64,000 nt of DNA, from the NCBI RefSeq assembly GCF_016009175.1, contig NZ_JADUCM010000028.1:1-64000 (forward strand), read 5' to 3'. A program made the position numbers and the translations under genes. The notes beneath the pieces are model-generated. The model was not told where the DNA came from, did not search any database, and saw only the letters and a list, made by a program, of their open reading frames with translations. Shown here piece after piece: positions 16,065-25,071 of this stretch. The stretch comes from Pseudomonas alkylphenolica (GTDB lineage: Bacteria; Pseudomonadota; Gammaproteobacteria; Pseudomonadales; Pseudomonadaceae). The first letter of the stretch is position 1, and each line of letters begins with the position of its first letter.

Positions 16065-17093
16065 ATGGATCTTCGCGGCAAAAACATCACCGTTCACGAC
16101 ATGTGCCTGCGCGACGGCATGCACCCCAAGCGTCACCAGATCAGCCTGCAACAGATGAAAGACATCGCCTGCGGCCTCGATGCTGCCGGCGTGCCGCTGA
16201 TCGAGGTCACCCATGGCGACGGCCTCGGTGGCAGCTCGGTGAACTACGGCTTTCCGGCCCACACCGACGAGGAGTACCTGTCGGCGGTGATCCCGCTGAT
16301 GAAAAAGGCCAAGGTCTCGGCCTTGCTGCTGCCCGGTATCGGCACCGTCGATCACCTGAAGATGGCCCATGAGCTGGGGGTCAACACCATTCGCGTGGCC
16401 ACCCATTGCACCGAGGCCGACGTCAGCGAGCAGCACATCTCCCACGCCCGCGGCCTGGGCATGGACACCGTCGGCTTCCTGATGATGGCGCACATGAACA
16501 GCCCTGAAGGCCTGGTCAAGCAGGGCTTGCTGATGGAAAGCTACGGTGCCAACTGCATCTACCTGACCGATTCGGCGGGCTACCTGCTGCCCCATGACGT
16601 CAGTGCCCGTGTCGCGGCGATGCGCGCAGCGCTCAAGCCGGAAACCGAGATCGGTTTCCACGGCCACCACAACCTGTCGATGGGCGTGTCCAACTCCATC
16701 GCCGCGATTGCTGCCGGCGCCAACCGTATCGATGCCGCCTGCGCAGGCCTGGGTGCCGGTGCCGGCAACACACCGATGGAAGTGCTGGTGGCGGTGTGCG
16801 ACCGCATGGGCATCGACACCGGTGTCAGCGTGTTCGGCATCCAGGATGTCGCTGAAGACCTGGTGGTGCCGATCATGGACTTCCCGATTCGCAGCGACCG
16901 TGATGCACTGACCATGGGTTACGCCGGGGTCTATGGTTCGTTCCTGCTGTTCGCCAAGCGTGCCGAGAAGAAGTACGGCGTGTCGGCGCGGGAGATCCTG
17001 GTCGAGATGGGACGGCGTGGAATGGTCGGCGGTCAGGAAGACATGATCGAAGATACCGCGATGACCCTCGCCCGCCAGCGCCAACAGGCGTAA
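16065..17093 (+). CDS. 4-hydroxy-2-oxovalerate aldolase
   Basis: A 342-residue HMGL-like aldolase of the MhpE/DmpG/HsaF family, splitting 4-hydroxy-2-oxoacids to pyruvate and an aldehyde. The N-terminal LRDGMHPKRHQ (about 15-25) and metal-binding GFHGHHNLSMG (about 196-206) are intact. ATG 16065 has AAGGAG 7 bases upstream. Last gene of the operon, followed by a REPIN facing the convergent SDR. Whether acetaldehyde or propanal is released (as in steroid degradation) cannot be told from sequence. Confidence 0.93.
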   Translation: MDLRGKNITVHDMCLRDGMHPKRHQISLQQMKDIACGLDAAGVPLIEVTHGDGLGGSSVNYGFPAHTDEEYLSAVIPLMKKAKVSALLLPGIGTVDHLKMAHELGVNTIRVATHCTEADVSEQHISHARGLGMDTVGFLMMAHMNSPEGLVKQGLLMESYGANCIYLTDSAGYLLPHDVSARVAAMRAALKPETEIGFHGHHNLSMGVSNSIAAIAAGANRIDAACAGLGAGAGNTPMEVLVAVCDRMGIDTGVSVFGIQDVAEDLVVPIMDFPIRSDRDALTMGYAGVYGSFLLFAKRAEKKYGVSAREILVEMGRRGMVGGQEDMIEDTAMTLARQRQQA

Positions 17094-17118
17094 GCCGGTT
17101 CAACCTCGCTCGATACCC

Positions 17119-17222
17119 TGTAGGAGCGAGCGGGCGGCGCTCCGACTTGCCCGCGAAGAACGATGACGCGGTTAGACCGATAGACCGCAGCGTCAGGTTC
17201 GCGGGCAAGCCTCGCTCCTACA
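17119..17222. repeat. REPIN with altered left arm
   Basis: Left arm TGTAGGAGCGAG then an extra CGGGCGGCGCTCCGA before CTTGCCCGCGAA; right arm ends GCCTCGCTCCTACA. The interior GATGACGCGGT..GACCGATAGACCGC is nearly identical to the REPINs at 34669-34860 and 35426-35515, so these form one family. It lies between convergent genes. Confidence 0.85.
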
Positions 17223-17235
17223 GGGTAAGGTAGGT

Positions 17236-18069
17236 TCAGCGCCAGTCAGCGACGATGCCGTGCTCCAGAGCAAACGGCTGCGCGGCGATGGTCCGGCGTT
17301 GAAACGAAGGTGCCTGTTCGGCGGTGGCCAGCCACAGCATCACGGCCGCCGGTACATGCGGTGGCGCGATACCGGAACGCAAGGCCAGCACACCTTTGTC
17401 ACCGATGGTGGCCTTGAGCGCCTCGGTGCTGACCACCCCGGGATTGAGGGTGTAGGCGCGAACGCCAAGGTCGCCCAGCTCTGCGGCCAATACCCCGGAC
17501 AAGCGCGATACCGCCGCCTTGCCCGCGCCATAGGCATAGCCCCAGCCGCCCTTGTCCGCCGCCACCGGTGGATCACTTTCACCGGCACCGGAAGTGACAT
17601 TGATCACCACGCCGCCACCGCGCGCCACCATGTGCTCGGTGACCGCCCGGGTCAACAGGAACGGTGTGAGAATGTAGCCCTTGAACATCCGTTCCAGGGT
17701 TTGCGCCTGCAGGCTCATGAACCCGGCGTTGAGATCGCTGCCCTGGTAGATCGCGTTGTTGATCAGCACGTCGATGCGCCCGTATTCGGCCAGTACCGCC
17801 TCGCAGGCGTCAAAGGCCGAGGCGCTGTCGAGCAGGTCCATCGGCACCACGAAAACCCGACAACCGAGTTCACGCACAGCCTCGGCGGTACTGTTGAGGC
17901 TGCCGGCCAGCGGTGCCCCGGTAGCGTCGCGTAACGCATGTTCGTGCTGCTCGCCCTCGTTGAGGGTGCGGGCGCTGATTGCCAGGTCGAAACCGGCACG
18001 GGCAAACGCCAGTGCCGCCTCGCGGCCAATCCCCCGGCTGGCGCCGGTGATGAATGCCACCTTGTTCAT
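17236..18069 (-). CDS. Short-chain dehydrogenase/reductase
   Basis: A 277-residue SDR with TGASRGIG (8-15), INNAIYQG near 104-111, and YGAGK carrying the catalytic Tyr/Lys near 185. It has a longer insert between beta-2 and beta-3 than its paralogues in the island. ATG 18069 follows AAGGAACC. It lies 12 bases after the stop of the preceding SDR and is co-transcribed with it from site D. The length and insert are reminiscent of SDRs acting on bulky cyclic or acyl-CoA substrates (such as the IpdF type), but this is only a suggestion. Confidence 0.83.
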   Translation of the reverse strand: MNKVAFITGASRGIGREAALAFARAGFDLAISARTLNEGEQHEHALRDATGAPLAGSLNSTAEAVRELGCRVFVVPMDLLDSASAFDACEAVLAEYGRIDVLINNAIYQGSDLNAGFMSLQAQTLERMFKGYILTPFLLTRAVTEHMVARGGGVVINVTSGAGESDPPVAADKGGWGYAYGAGKAAVSRLSGVLAAELGDLGVRAYTLNPGVVSTEALKATIGDKGVLALRSGIAPPHVPAAVMLWLATAEQAPSFQRRTIAAQPFALEHGIVADWR

Positions 18070-18081
18070 GCGGGTTCCTTA

Positions 18082-18849
18082 TTAGAAGCGCGAGGGGCGA
18101 ACCATGGCATCCATGCCGCCGTCGACGAACACCACGGTGCCATGGACAAACGATGCCTGCGACGACTGCAGGAACGCCACCACGCGGGCGATCTCATCCG
18201 GGTGCCCGGAACGGCCCAGCGGTGCGACGAACTCGCGGGTCGCCTTGCCGAAACGTTCGTCGTCCAGCGAGGCCTGGTGCAAGGGCGTAGCCACTGCGCC
18301 CGGCGCCACCAGGTTCAGGCGAATGCCCTGCTTGCCCCAGCTCACCGCCAGGTTGCGGGCGTGGTGGCTGATGGCGAATTTTGAGGCGGCATAGGCGACG
18401 TGCGGCTCGCCGAGGGTATTGGCCAGTTCCAGCGCCTGCGCCTCGTCGCCAGCGAGCATCATCTCGACCATCGGCTGGCCGGCAGGCCCGGAGTGCGTCG
18501 CAGCTACCGAACCGATCACCAGCGCCGCCGGCTGTTGCCCTTTGGCCAGGGCGTCATGCAGGCCGCTCAGCAGCTGACTGACGCCGAAATAGTTGACCGC
18601 CAGGACCAGCCCGCAGTTGGGCGCGGTGACACCCACTCCGGCGCAGCAAATCAGGCCGTCGAGGACCCCGCCGCTCTGCTCAAGCACTTGGGCGATTGCC
18701 GCGTCACGCCCCTGAGAGGTGGACAGGTCGGCGATCACTTCAGCGTTGCTGCGATCAATACCGATGACCTGGTGGCCGGCTGCGCGCATGGCGGCGCTGA
18801 CGGCAGCACCGATTCCCGAGGCGCTACCGGTGATGGCTGTAATAGGCAT
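18082..18849 (-). CDS. SDR resembling 3-alpha-hydroxysteroid dehydrogenase/carbonyl reductase
   Basis: A 255-residue SDR with TGSASGIG (7-14) and YAASK. Several long stretches match, as I recall it, the Comamonas testosteroni HsdA sequence: AEVIADLST, VNYFG, the insert region around LAGDEAQA, and the C-terminal VDGGMDAMVRPSRF. That enzyme oxidises 3-alpha-hydroxysteroids and reduces carbonyl compounds. The similarity supports a cyclic alcohol/ketone substrate for the island but does not prove a steroid. First gene of a two-SDR operon with site D 54 bases upstream. Confidence 0.82.
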   Translation of the reverse strand: MPITAITGSASGIGAAVSAAMRAAGHQVIGIDRSNAEVIADLSTSQGRDAAIAQVLEQSGGVLDGLICCAGVGVTAPNCGLVLAVNYFGVSQLLSGLHDALAKGQQPAALVIGSVAATHSGPAGQPMVEMMLAGDEAQALELANTLGEPHVAYAASKFAISHHARNLAVSWGKQGIRLNLVAPGAVATPLHQASLDDERFGKATREFVAPLGRSGHPDEIARVVAFLQSSQASFVHGTVVFVDGGMDAMVRPSRF

Positions 18850-18902
18850 AGTGGTTCTCCGTGATAGGTCCAGCCAGTATCGATAGGCCGATCACCCGGG
18901 GG

Positions 18903-18921
18903 CATCGTCTATGCGGACTAA
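18903..18921 (+). promoter_or_regulatory. Candidate island operator (site D)
   Basis: CATCGTCTATGCGGACTAA, 54 bases upstream of the minus-strand SDR operon and oriented as at the other operons. About 20 bases beyond it toward the gene lies TATCGATACT, a possible -10 region. Confidence 0.7.
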
Positions 18922-18959
18922 AAATGCGCGTCGCCTGCAGGCGCCAGCGGCGGTGTAAC

Positions 18960-20183
18960 TCAGGCGGTCACGGCCAGCTTCAGCGGTGGTACTTTGATTT
19001 TCTCGGCGGCTTTCAACGCCAACTTGGGTTTTCCCAACGCCACCACGCTGTTGAGCAGGATGCGCACCAGCTCGGTCTGGCGCCGCACGCCAGTCTTGGA
19101 GAAGATCGAGCGCAAGTGGGCACGGGCGGTGTTGCGCCGGATGTTCAACACTTCGGCGGCTTCTTCCAGGGACAGGCCGTTGGTCAGCTCCATGGCCAGT
19201 GCGGTCTCGGCCTTGGTCAGGTTGAACAACTGCTTGGTCACCACTTCGTTGGCCAGTGATTTGCTCTCAGCGTCGCGGATGTACACCAGCGCCGCCGGCT
19301 GGCCCTTCTCCTCGGCCCAGTCCAGGGACGGGATCGACTCCACCACCACACCAAGGTTGACCAGGCCGGAAGGCCGGGTCACCGACATGGCCTCGGCGCT
19401 TTTCGGCGCATCCGGCGAGAACGCGCCACGAATCAGGCGTTGCAGCTCGCGGTTGTCGCTCGGGTACGTCGCTTCCAGGCGCCCGCCCACCAGTTTCAAA
19501 CCGTCTGAACGGGCGAGGATTTCCTGGGCCACCGGGTTGACCTGCAGCACGCTGCCGCTTTCGTCGAGGACCAGCGTGGCCACCGACAAGCGGCCGATCG
19601 CCTGGGAATACAATTCGCTCAGCGATTCGCTGCGGTCCAGCAAGTTGTGCAACTGCAAGGCCCGACGCAGGTGCGGCAGGAACATCGCGCACAAAGCCCG
19701 TTCGTCGGCGGAAAAACCGGGGGAGCGTTTCGGGCGGGTGATACGGAAGCGGACCTTGCCGCTGTCCGGCGTGGAAACGTCGGCGCCCATCACGTGGTAA
19801 ACGTCGTTGGGGCCGCAGAATGCCTTGAAGTAGGCGCTGTGCTCCCACTCGGTGGAGCTCATGATGTCATCAACGGTGAAAACATGGTCCAGCGGCTGGT
19901 TGACGAACGGCGTGTTGGTACGCGGGTAGGTCATGTAGTTGACGTCGCCGGCGCCTTCGATATCGCCGGCCATGATCATCAGGCCGACGTCGGGCTGGTC
20001 CGGCACCCGCAGGATCAGGGTGACGTAGTTGGCGTCGTAAAGGGTAAGGAAGCTTTTGAGGGCCTTGGCCATCAGTTTCGGATCGAGGGCGCCGTCGTAG
20101 ACTTCGCCCACCAGCTGGTTGAAACGGGTAAGGTCCAGGCCAAGGTTCGCCAGGGCTTCGTGGGTCAAGACAACATCTTGCAT
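18960..20183 (-). CDS. LuxR-type transcriptional regulator of the island
   Basis: A 407-residue regulator. The C-terminal LuxR/FixJ helix-turn-helix spans about 322-375 (LTKAETALAMELTNGLSLEE then NTARAHLRSIFSKTG). The preceding 300 residues resemble the PAS/GAF-like sensing part seen in large LuxR proteins such as TeiR, the testosterone-inducible activator of C. testosteroni; this comparison is by architecture only. ATG 20183 follows CGAGGAGAAG. No copy of the CATCGTC-N6-GACTA motif precedes this gene, but one precedes nearly every other operon of the island, so it is the leading candidate for the protein binding that motif. It ends next to the site-D promoter region. Confidence 0.85.
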   Translation of the reverse strand: MQDVVLTHEALANLGLDLTRFNQLVGEVYDGALDPKLMAKALKSFLTLYDANYVTLILRVPDQPDVGLMIMAGDIEGAGDVNYMTYPRTNTPFVNQPLDHVFTVDDIMSSTEWEHSAYFKAFCGPNDVYHVMGADVSTPDSGKVRFRITRPKRSPGFSADERALCAMFLPHLRRALQLHNLLDRSESLSELYSQAIGRLSVATLVLDESGSVLQVNPVAQEILARSDGLKLVGGRLEATYPSDNRELQRLIRGAFSPDAPKSAEAMSVTRPSGLVNLGVVVESIPSLDWAEEKGQPAALVYIRDAESKSLANEVVTKQLFNLTKAETALAMELTNGLSLEEAAEVLNIRRNTARAHLRSIFSKTGVRRQTELVRILLNSVVALGKPKLALKAAEKIKVPPLKLAVTA

Positions 20184-20286
20184 AGTCTTCTCCTCGCACG
20201 GGTAAGGACGGTGCCCTTCCCTTATTATTTTTATAATTTCGGCTGGGGCGAACTCAGGGTTCACCCTCTTGACTGCAACGTGCCCG

Positions 20287-20309
20287 CGAGCCCCGTATGG
20301 GGGCTCGCG
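20287..20309. other. Hairpin between RND transporter and regulator genes
   Basis: GCGAGCCCC-gtatg-GGGGCTCGC, a perfect 9-bp stem in the 180-base gap. No long T-run on either side. It may end the transporter operon or lie in the regulator's leader. Confidence 0.45.
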
Positions 20310-20363
20310 CATCAGTTTCCCTATCCTTGTCGCCGTCCACAATAGGCCCGGCGGGTTTATTTT

Positions 20364-22790
20364 TTACGGGTTCGTATCACGCGACGCCGGGCTGTTTTTC
20401 AGCCGGAACTGGCCCTGTGCGGCGGCGGGTTGACGTACCCGTTCGCTGACCAGCGGTCGCCCGCGGTTGAACCAGGCGGCCAGCGCCGGCAGGAGGAAAA
20501 TAGCCCCCAGCACGTTGACCAGGAACATGAACGACAGCAACACCCCCATGTCGGCCTGGAACTTCAGCGGTGCAAACGCCCAGGTGCACACGCCGATCGA
20601 CATGGTCACGGCCGTGAACACCGCCGCCGTGCCACGCTGGCACATGGCTTCGTAGAAGGCTTCGCGCAGGTTGGCGCCGCGCAGCATTTCATGCTGGATG
20701 CGTTCGTACAGGTAGATGCCGTAGTCGACCCCTACCCCTACGCCCAGCGCCATCACCGGCAAGGTCGCGACTTTCAGGCCGATCCCCAGCAGGGTCATCA
20801 GCGCGTTGCAGAGGATCGCAACGATCGCCAGCGGCACCAGAATGCACAGCACGGCGCGGATCGACAGGAACGTCAGCCAGCAAAACAGCGCTACCGAGCC
20901 AAACAGCGCACCCAGCATGATGACTTCAGCGCGTTTCACCGCTTCGTTGGACGCGGCCATCACCCCGACGTTGCCGCCGGCCAGGAGGAACTCCACCTGC
21001 GGCGAGTTGACCTCGGCAATGATCCGCTTCGCCTCGCTTATCGCGTGGCTGACGGTGCTGCCTTCGTGGTCGGTCAGAAACACCAGGATCTGCATCTGCT
21101 GGCAGCCGTCGGTCACCAGGCCATCGTCCGGGATATAAGCCCGCGCACCCTGGCTGAGGCCACGGGCAGAACCGGGAATCGCCGCCCAGCGCGGGTTGCC
21201 TTCGTTGTTACCGGCAATTACCCGCTTGCCCATGTCTGCCACGCTCTGGATCGACTGCACCCCCGACACCGTGCGCATGCGAAAATCGAACGCTTCCACC
21301 GCCCGCATCACCGCCGGTGACAGGCAGCCTTCGTCGACGCCCTTGACCTGAACGAACACCGACATCACATCGAGCCCGATGGCATAGCTGCTGATGATCT
21401 TGGCGTTGTCCTGGTTGTAGCGTGAATCGGCCCGCAGTTCCGGCGCGCCTGCGCCGATATCGCCGACGGCCAGGTCACGTGCCTTGTAAGCGCCGGCCAC
21501 CAGCAGCAACAGGCTGATGGCAAACACACCGAGTGCCGGCCCGGGCTCGGCCAGCGCCGACAGCCGCCACCACAGCCGGTGCTTGCCCGCAGGCCGCGAT
21601 TGCGCGCGGCGCAGCAGCCCGGGCTCCAGCCGCAGGTAGGAAATGATGATCGGCAGCATCAGCTTGTTGGTGATGATCATCAACATCACACCGATGCACG
21701 CGGTGACCCCGAGTTCGTGAACGATGGGAATATCGATCAGCATGATCACCGCGAAGCCCAGGGCGTTCATCAGCAAGGCCAGGGAGCCGGGGATGAAGAT
21801 CTTGCAGAACGCCGAGTGTGCCGCCTCCCGGGAGGTGCTGCCGGCCAGTACATCCTGTTTCCAGGCATTGGTCATCTGCACCGCATGGGACACGCCAATG
21901 GAGAAGATCAGGAACGGCACCAGGATCGACATCGGATCAATGCCCAGCCCGAGCAACGGCAACAGGCCCAGCAGCCAGACCACCGGCAGCAAGGCCACCA
22001 CCAGCGCCACCACGGTCAGGCGCAGGGAACGCGAATACAGCCACAGCAGCAACCCGGTGATCACGAAAGCGATGACAAAGAAGCCGATCACCGTATTGAG
22101 CCCTTCGACAACATCGCCCACCAGTTTGGCGAAGCCGACGATGTTGATCTCGATGTCATCGCTGTTGTACTTGGCGCGGATGTCTTCCAGGCGCTTGGCG
22201 ATCTCGACATAGGACACCGGCTTGCCGGTCACCGGGTCGGTGTCCTGCAGGTCGGCACGCACCATCGCCGACTTCAGGTCATTGGCCACCAGGCGCCCGA
22301 CCTGGCCGGAAGCCGCGGTGTTGCTGCGTACCTGCGCCAGGTCTTCAGCGGTGCCGCTGAAGCGCGGTGGCACCACCACGTCACCGAAGAAGCCTTCCTC
22401 GGTGATTTCGATGTAGCGCACGTTGGCGGTAAACAGCGACGTCACGCTGGGACGACTGACCCCGGAGATGAAAAACACATCGTCTGTGACTTTGCGCAGG
22501 GTCTCCAGGTACTCGGGGTTATAGATGTCGCCTTCGCCCTTCCAGTGCACGCTGACCAACAACCGGTTGGCGCCGGTGAAGTAGCGGCTGAACTTGAGAA
22601 AGTTGACCATGTACGCATGGGTCACCGGAATCTGTTTGTTGAAGCCCGGGTCCAGTTGCGTGTGGGTGGCACTGTAGCCCAGGCCCAGGGTGGTCAGGAC
22701 AAACAGCACCATCAACCCTTTGCGCCAGGCCATCAGGTAGTCGGCGCAGATCAGGACGCCGCGCGTTACCCAGTGTTTTCCTTGATTCAT
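20364..22790 (-). CDS. RND/MMPL-family transporter
   Basis: An 808-residue inner-membrane protein of the RND superfamily (MMPL/hopanoid type). One N-terminal membrane helix is followed by a large periplasmic loop (about 45-235), a cluster of helices, a second periplasmic loop and a second helix cluster containing GVGVGVDYGIYLYERI (about 688-703), a typical RND helix-4 signature. No membrane-fusion protein is encoded nearby; a YCF48 propeller is encoded just upstream instead, a pairing seen in clusters for hydrophobic compounds that also contain DUF1302 proteins. Probably moves the growth substrate or a hydrophobic intermediate, direction unknown. Confidence 0.86.
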   Translation of the reverse strand: MNQGKHWVTRGVLICADYLMAWRKGLMVLFVLTTLGLGYSATHTQLDPGFNKQIPVTHAYMVNFLKFSRYFTGANRLLVSVHWKGEGDIYNPEYLETLRKVTDDVFFISGVSRPSVTSLFTANVRYIEITEEGFFGDVVVPPRFSGTAEDLAQVRSNTAASGQVGRLVANDLKSAMVRADLQDTDPVTGKPVSYVEIAKRLEDIRAKYNSDDIEINIVGFAKLVGDVVEGLNTVIGFFVIAFVITGLLLWLYSRSLRLTVVALVVALLPVVWLLGLLPLLGLGIDPMSILVPFLIFSIGVSHAVQMTNAWKQDVLAGSTSREAAHSAFCKIFIPGSLALLMNALGFAVIMLIDIPIVHELGVTACIGVMLMIITNKLMLPIIISYLRLEPGLLRRAQSRPAGKHRLWWRLSALAEPGPALGVFAISLLLLVAGAYKARDLAVGDIGAGAPELRADSRYNQDNAKIISSYAIGLDVMSVFVQVKGVDEGCLSPAVMRAVEAFDFRMRTVSGVQSIQSVADMGKRVIAGNNEGNPRWAAIPGSARGLSQGARAYIPDDGLVTDGCQQMQILVFLTDHEGSTVSHAISEAKRIIAEVNSPQVEFLLAGGNVGVMAASNEAVKRAEVIMLGALFGSVALFCWLTFLSIRAVLCILVPLAIVAILCNALMTLLGIGLKVATLPVMALGVGVGVDYGIYLYERIQHEMLRGANLREAFYEAMCQRGTAAVFTAVTMSIGVCTWAFAPLKFQADMGVLLSFMFLVNVLGAIFLLPALAAWFNRGRPLVSERVRQPAAAQGQFRLKNSPASRDTNP

Positions 22791-22804
22791 TACCTGCCTC
22801 TCGT

Positions 22805-23791
22805 TTACTGGGTGGCCTGTGCGGCCGCTAGAGCAGCTGCGCTGCCACTTGAACCTTGCAGTACGCCGCGCTCGCCGCCGACCAGCAGGCGTGAGCCGAC
22901 CATCGTCGCCGAGGTCAGGGTACCGAGCCCGGCCAGACGGCCGACGCCGACCAGCGCGCCCTGTGCATCCAGACGTACCACCGAGCTGCCGGCACCGACG
23001 ATGACCAGCCCGGTGTGATCGGGCAGCACCACATGGCCGTACAGCGGCAGTTGGTTACCGACGTTGATCTGCGTCCAGCTGTCGCCGAAGTCGTGGCTGA
23101 CGAACACGTGCCCGCGCATGCCGTAGGTCACCCAGTTGTCGGCACTCAGACGCACGATGCCGAACAGCGAGCCGCTGTAGAACGCCGGCAGGGTTTGCCA
23201 GTGCTTGCCGGCATCATCGGTGCGCAGCACCAGGCCCTGCTCGCCGACCAGCATGCGCCGGCCGTCGTTGGCGCCGGCCATGCTGTTCAGGTGTGCGCTG
23301 TCGATGTCCAGGGCTTGCGGCGTCCAGCTCTGGCCGGCATCGGTGGACTGGTAGAACTTGCCGAAACTGCCGAAGGCCAGGACTTTGTCGCCGCCACCGG
23401 TCCAGATGCCCAGAAGCGGCTCACCCAGTTCGCTGTCGTAGCGCATTTCCTGCCAGCTGTTGCCGGCGTCCAGGGAGCGCAGGATCCAGCCATCGTGGCC
23501 GACGGCAAGCAGGCGTTTGTCGTCCAGGGCCAGCACGGCGGTGAGGGTAGCGTTGCGCTGGGTGGCGACACTGGCGGCTTGCCAACTGACGCCCTGGTCA
23601 TCGCTGAGCAGGATGCTGCCGCGCTCGCCCACGGCGACCACACGCGAGCCAAGATTGAGCAGGCCGTTGATCTGCACCCGGTCCGGACGCGTGGCCAGCA
23701 CTTCGGCCTGAGGCGCCACTTTGGGGGAAAAGGTGTAGCCAATGGTCAGGGCGACCACCAGGCAAACCAGGTATCCGATTATCGAGCGCAT
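22805..23791 (-). CDS. YCF48/BNR-repeat beta-propeller, periplasmic
   Basis: A 328-residue protein with an N-terminal signal or anchor helix (about 4-17) and repeated Ser/Asp-box-like units (SDDQGVSWQ, SLDAGNSWQ, STDAGQSWT, TDDAGKHWQ, SHDFGDSWT) spaced about 45-50 residues, as in YCF48 propellers related to the photosystem II assembly factor. ATG 23791 has AGGAGC upstream; a longer frame lacks a credible start. It lies 14 bases before the RND gene and probably works as that transporter's periplasmic partner (inferred). Operator site C is 145 bases upstream. Confidence 0.83.
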   Translation of the reverse strand: MRSIIGYLVCLVVALTIGYTFSPKVAPQAEVLATRPDRVQINGLLNLGSRVVAVGERGSILLSDDQGVSWQAASVATQRNATLTAVLALDDKRLLAVGHDGWILRSLDAGNSWQEMRYDSELGEPLLGIWTGGGDKVLAFGSFGKFYQSTDAGQSWTPQALDIDSAHLNSMAGANDGRRMLVGEQGLVLRTDDAGKHWQTLPAFYSGSLFGIVRLSADNWVTYGMRGHVFVSHDFGDSWTQINVGNQLPLYGHVVLPDHTGLVIVGAGSSVVRLDAQGALVGVGRLAGLGTLTSATMVGSRLLVGGERGVLQGSSGSAAALAAAQATQ

Positions 23792-23935
23792 GGGCAACGC
23801 TCCTGTTCGGGGCACGCGTGCATAGGGCAAGTCATAGGGCCAATCCTCTTGTTCTTGTCAGGCGCCAAGGCATGCGAGGCAAGCGAATCGGGCGTTGCCT
23901 CTTGGGGGAATAGTCAGCGCAAGGACAGGGTGAAA

Positions 23936-23954
23936 CATCGTCCAAATGGCTTAT
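23936..23954 (+). promoter_or_regulatory. Candidate island operator, weaker copy (site C)
   Basis: CATCGTCCAAATGGCTTAT. The CATCGTCC half is exact, the GACTA half is degenerate. It faces the YCF48/RND operon. The whole gap 23792-24116 holds this site and the REPIN at 24006-24093, with no gene. Confidence 0.5.
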
Positions 23955-24005
23955 GCGATGGCGTAAATGGCGCAGCGGTCGGGGCACCGCGTTTTCGTTC
24001 GTCTC

Positions 24006-24093
24006 TGTAGGAGCGAGGCTTCCCGCGAAGCGGACAACGCGGTGTATCGACTCAACCGCGTCTTCGTTCTTCGCGGGCAAGCCACGCGCCTAC
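24006..24093. repeat. REPIN downstream of the DUF35 operon
   Basis: TGTAGGAGCGAGGCTTCCCG with the inverse ending GCAAGCCACGCGCCTAC. It sits after the stop of the DUF35-MaoC gene, so may mark the end of that six-gene transcript. Confidence 0.8.
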
Positions 24094-24116
24094 CGGCGAA
24101 ACGGGCGCTGCTGTGA

Positions 24117-25067
24117 TCAGGCGAGGTAAAGAATGACCAGGTCGTTGATTACCGACGGACGGTCCTGGCCGACCACATGGGTGTTGAGTTCCAGGGTCAC
24201 TTGGGTGCCGCGCGCCGAGATCTCGGCCTTTTTCACCCGCGCCCGCGAATGGATGCGCGAACCGGCCGGTACCGGCGCCGGGAAGCGCAGGCGGTCGGAG
24301 CCGTAGTTGATCTGGGTGCTGAAGCCGGTGATCTCGAAGCCCAGCGCCAGCTTCATCCGCGACTGCAACACTTGCACCAGCGCACCGTGGGCGATGGTGC
24401 CACCAAACGGGCTTTGCAGGCGTGCGCGCTCCGGGTCGGTGTGGATCCAGTAATCGTCACCCGACAACTGCGCAAACGTGTCGATCAACGCCTGGTCGAC
24501 CACCACAACGTTGCTCCAGTCGCTGAACTGCTCGCTGACCAGGGTCTGCAAGGCTGGCCCGTCGTTGAGGTCGATCTGCCGCGCAGGCGGTTGCTGCGAG
24601 ACCTCAGGCAATGGTTCGCTGTCTTGTGCAGGTGGCCGCTCAAGGCTCGCCGCATCCTTGTCGACACCGGTAAAGCGCAGCAGGCGGTTGCCCTTGGCAT
24701 CGACCTCGGCGAACACCGGCTGCAACGGCATGCCGATGCGGATTTCGTCTTCAGCCAGGCCGACCAGGTTGGTGTTGATCCGCACCCCCTGGGCCAGCTC
24801 GACCACTGCCAGTTTCTGCGGCATTTCGTCCATGAAGTCGGGCAAGGTGGCAATGCGCGTCACGGTGTAGCTGTACAGCGTCGCGGCACCGTCGACCTCG
24901 CGCCAGGCCAGGTCATGTTCCAGGCACGCCGTGCAATGCCGGCGCGGGTAGAAGTTCCAGTGATCACAGGCATTGCATTGCTGGATCAACAGGCGGCGAG
25001 CCTTCAGGCCCTCCCAGAACGGTGCGGAAATTTGCGTCGCAACCGGCATCGGTTTGTTGTTGGACAT
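24117..25067 (-). CDS. DUF35-MaoC fusion (OB-fold/zinc ribbon plus hydratase)
   Basis: A 316-residue two-domain protein. Residues about 15-135 are a DUF35 module: zinc ribbon Cys31, Cys34, Cys45, Cys48, then an OB fold. Residues about 175-316 are a MaoC/hot-dog hydratase with the R-hydratase signature GDDYWIHTDP (203-212: Asp204, His209) and GGTIAHG. In steroid side-chain degradation, DUF35 modules bind thiolase-fold aldolases such as Ltp2, and MaoC modules hydrate the enoyl-CoA. Mycobacterial ChsH2 has MaoC first and DUF35 last, whereas here the order is reversed. Its gene follows the thiolase-fold gene after only 4 bases, so the two proteins very likely form a complex. Confidence 0.84.
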   Translation of the reverse strand: MSNNKPMPVATQISAPFWEGLKARRLLIQQCNACDHWNFYPRRHCTACLEHDLAWREVDGAATLYSYTVTRIATLPDFMDEMPQKLAVVELAQGVRINTNLVGLAEDEIRIGMPLQPVFAEVDAKGNRLLRFTGVDKDAASLERPPAQDSEPLPEVSQQPPARQIDLNDGPALQTLVSEQFSDWSNVVVVDQALIDTFAQLSGDDYWIHTDPERARLQSPFGGTIAHGALVQVLQSRMKLALGFEITGFSTQINYGSDRLRFPAPVPAGSRIHSRARVKKAEISARGTQVTLELNTHVVGQDRPSVINDLVILYLA

Positions 25068-25071
25068 GTGC

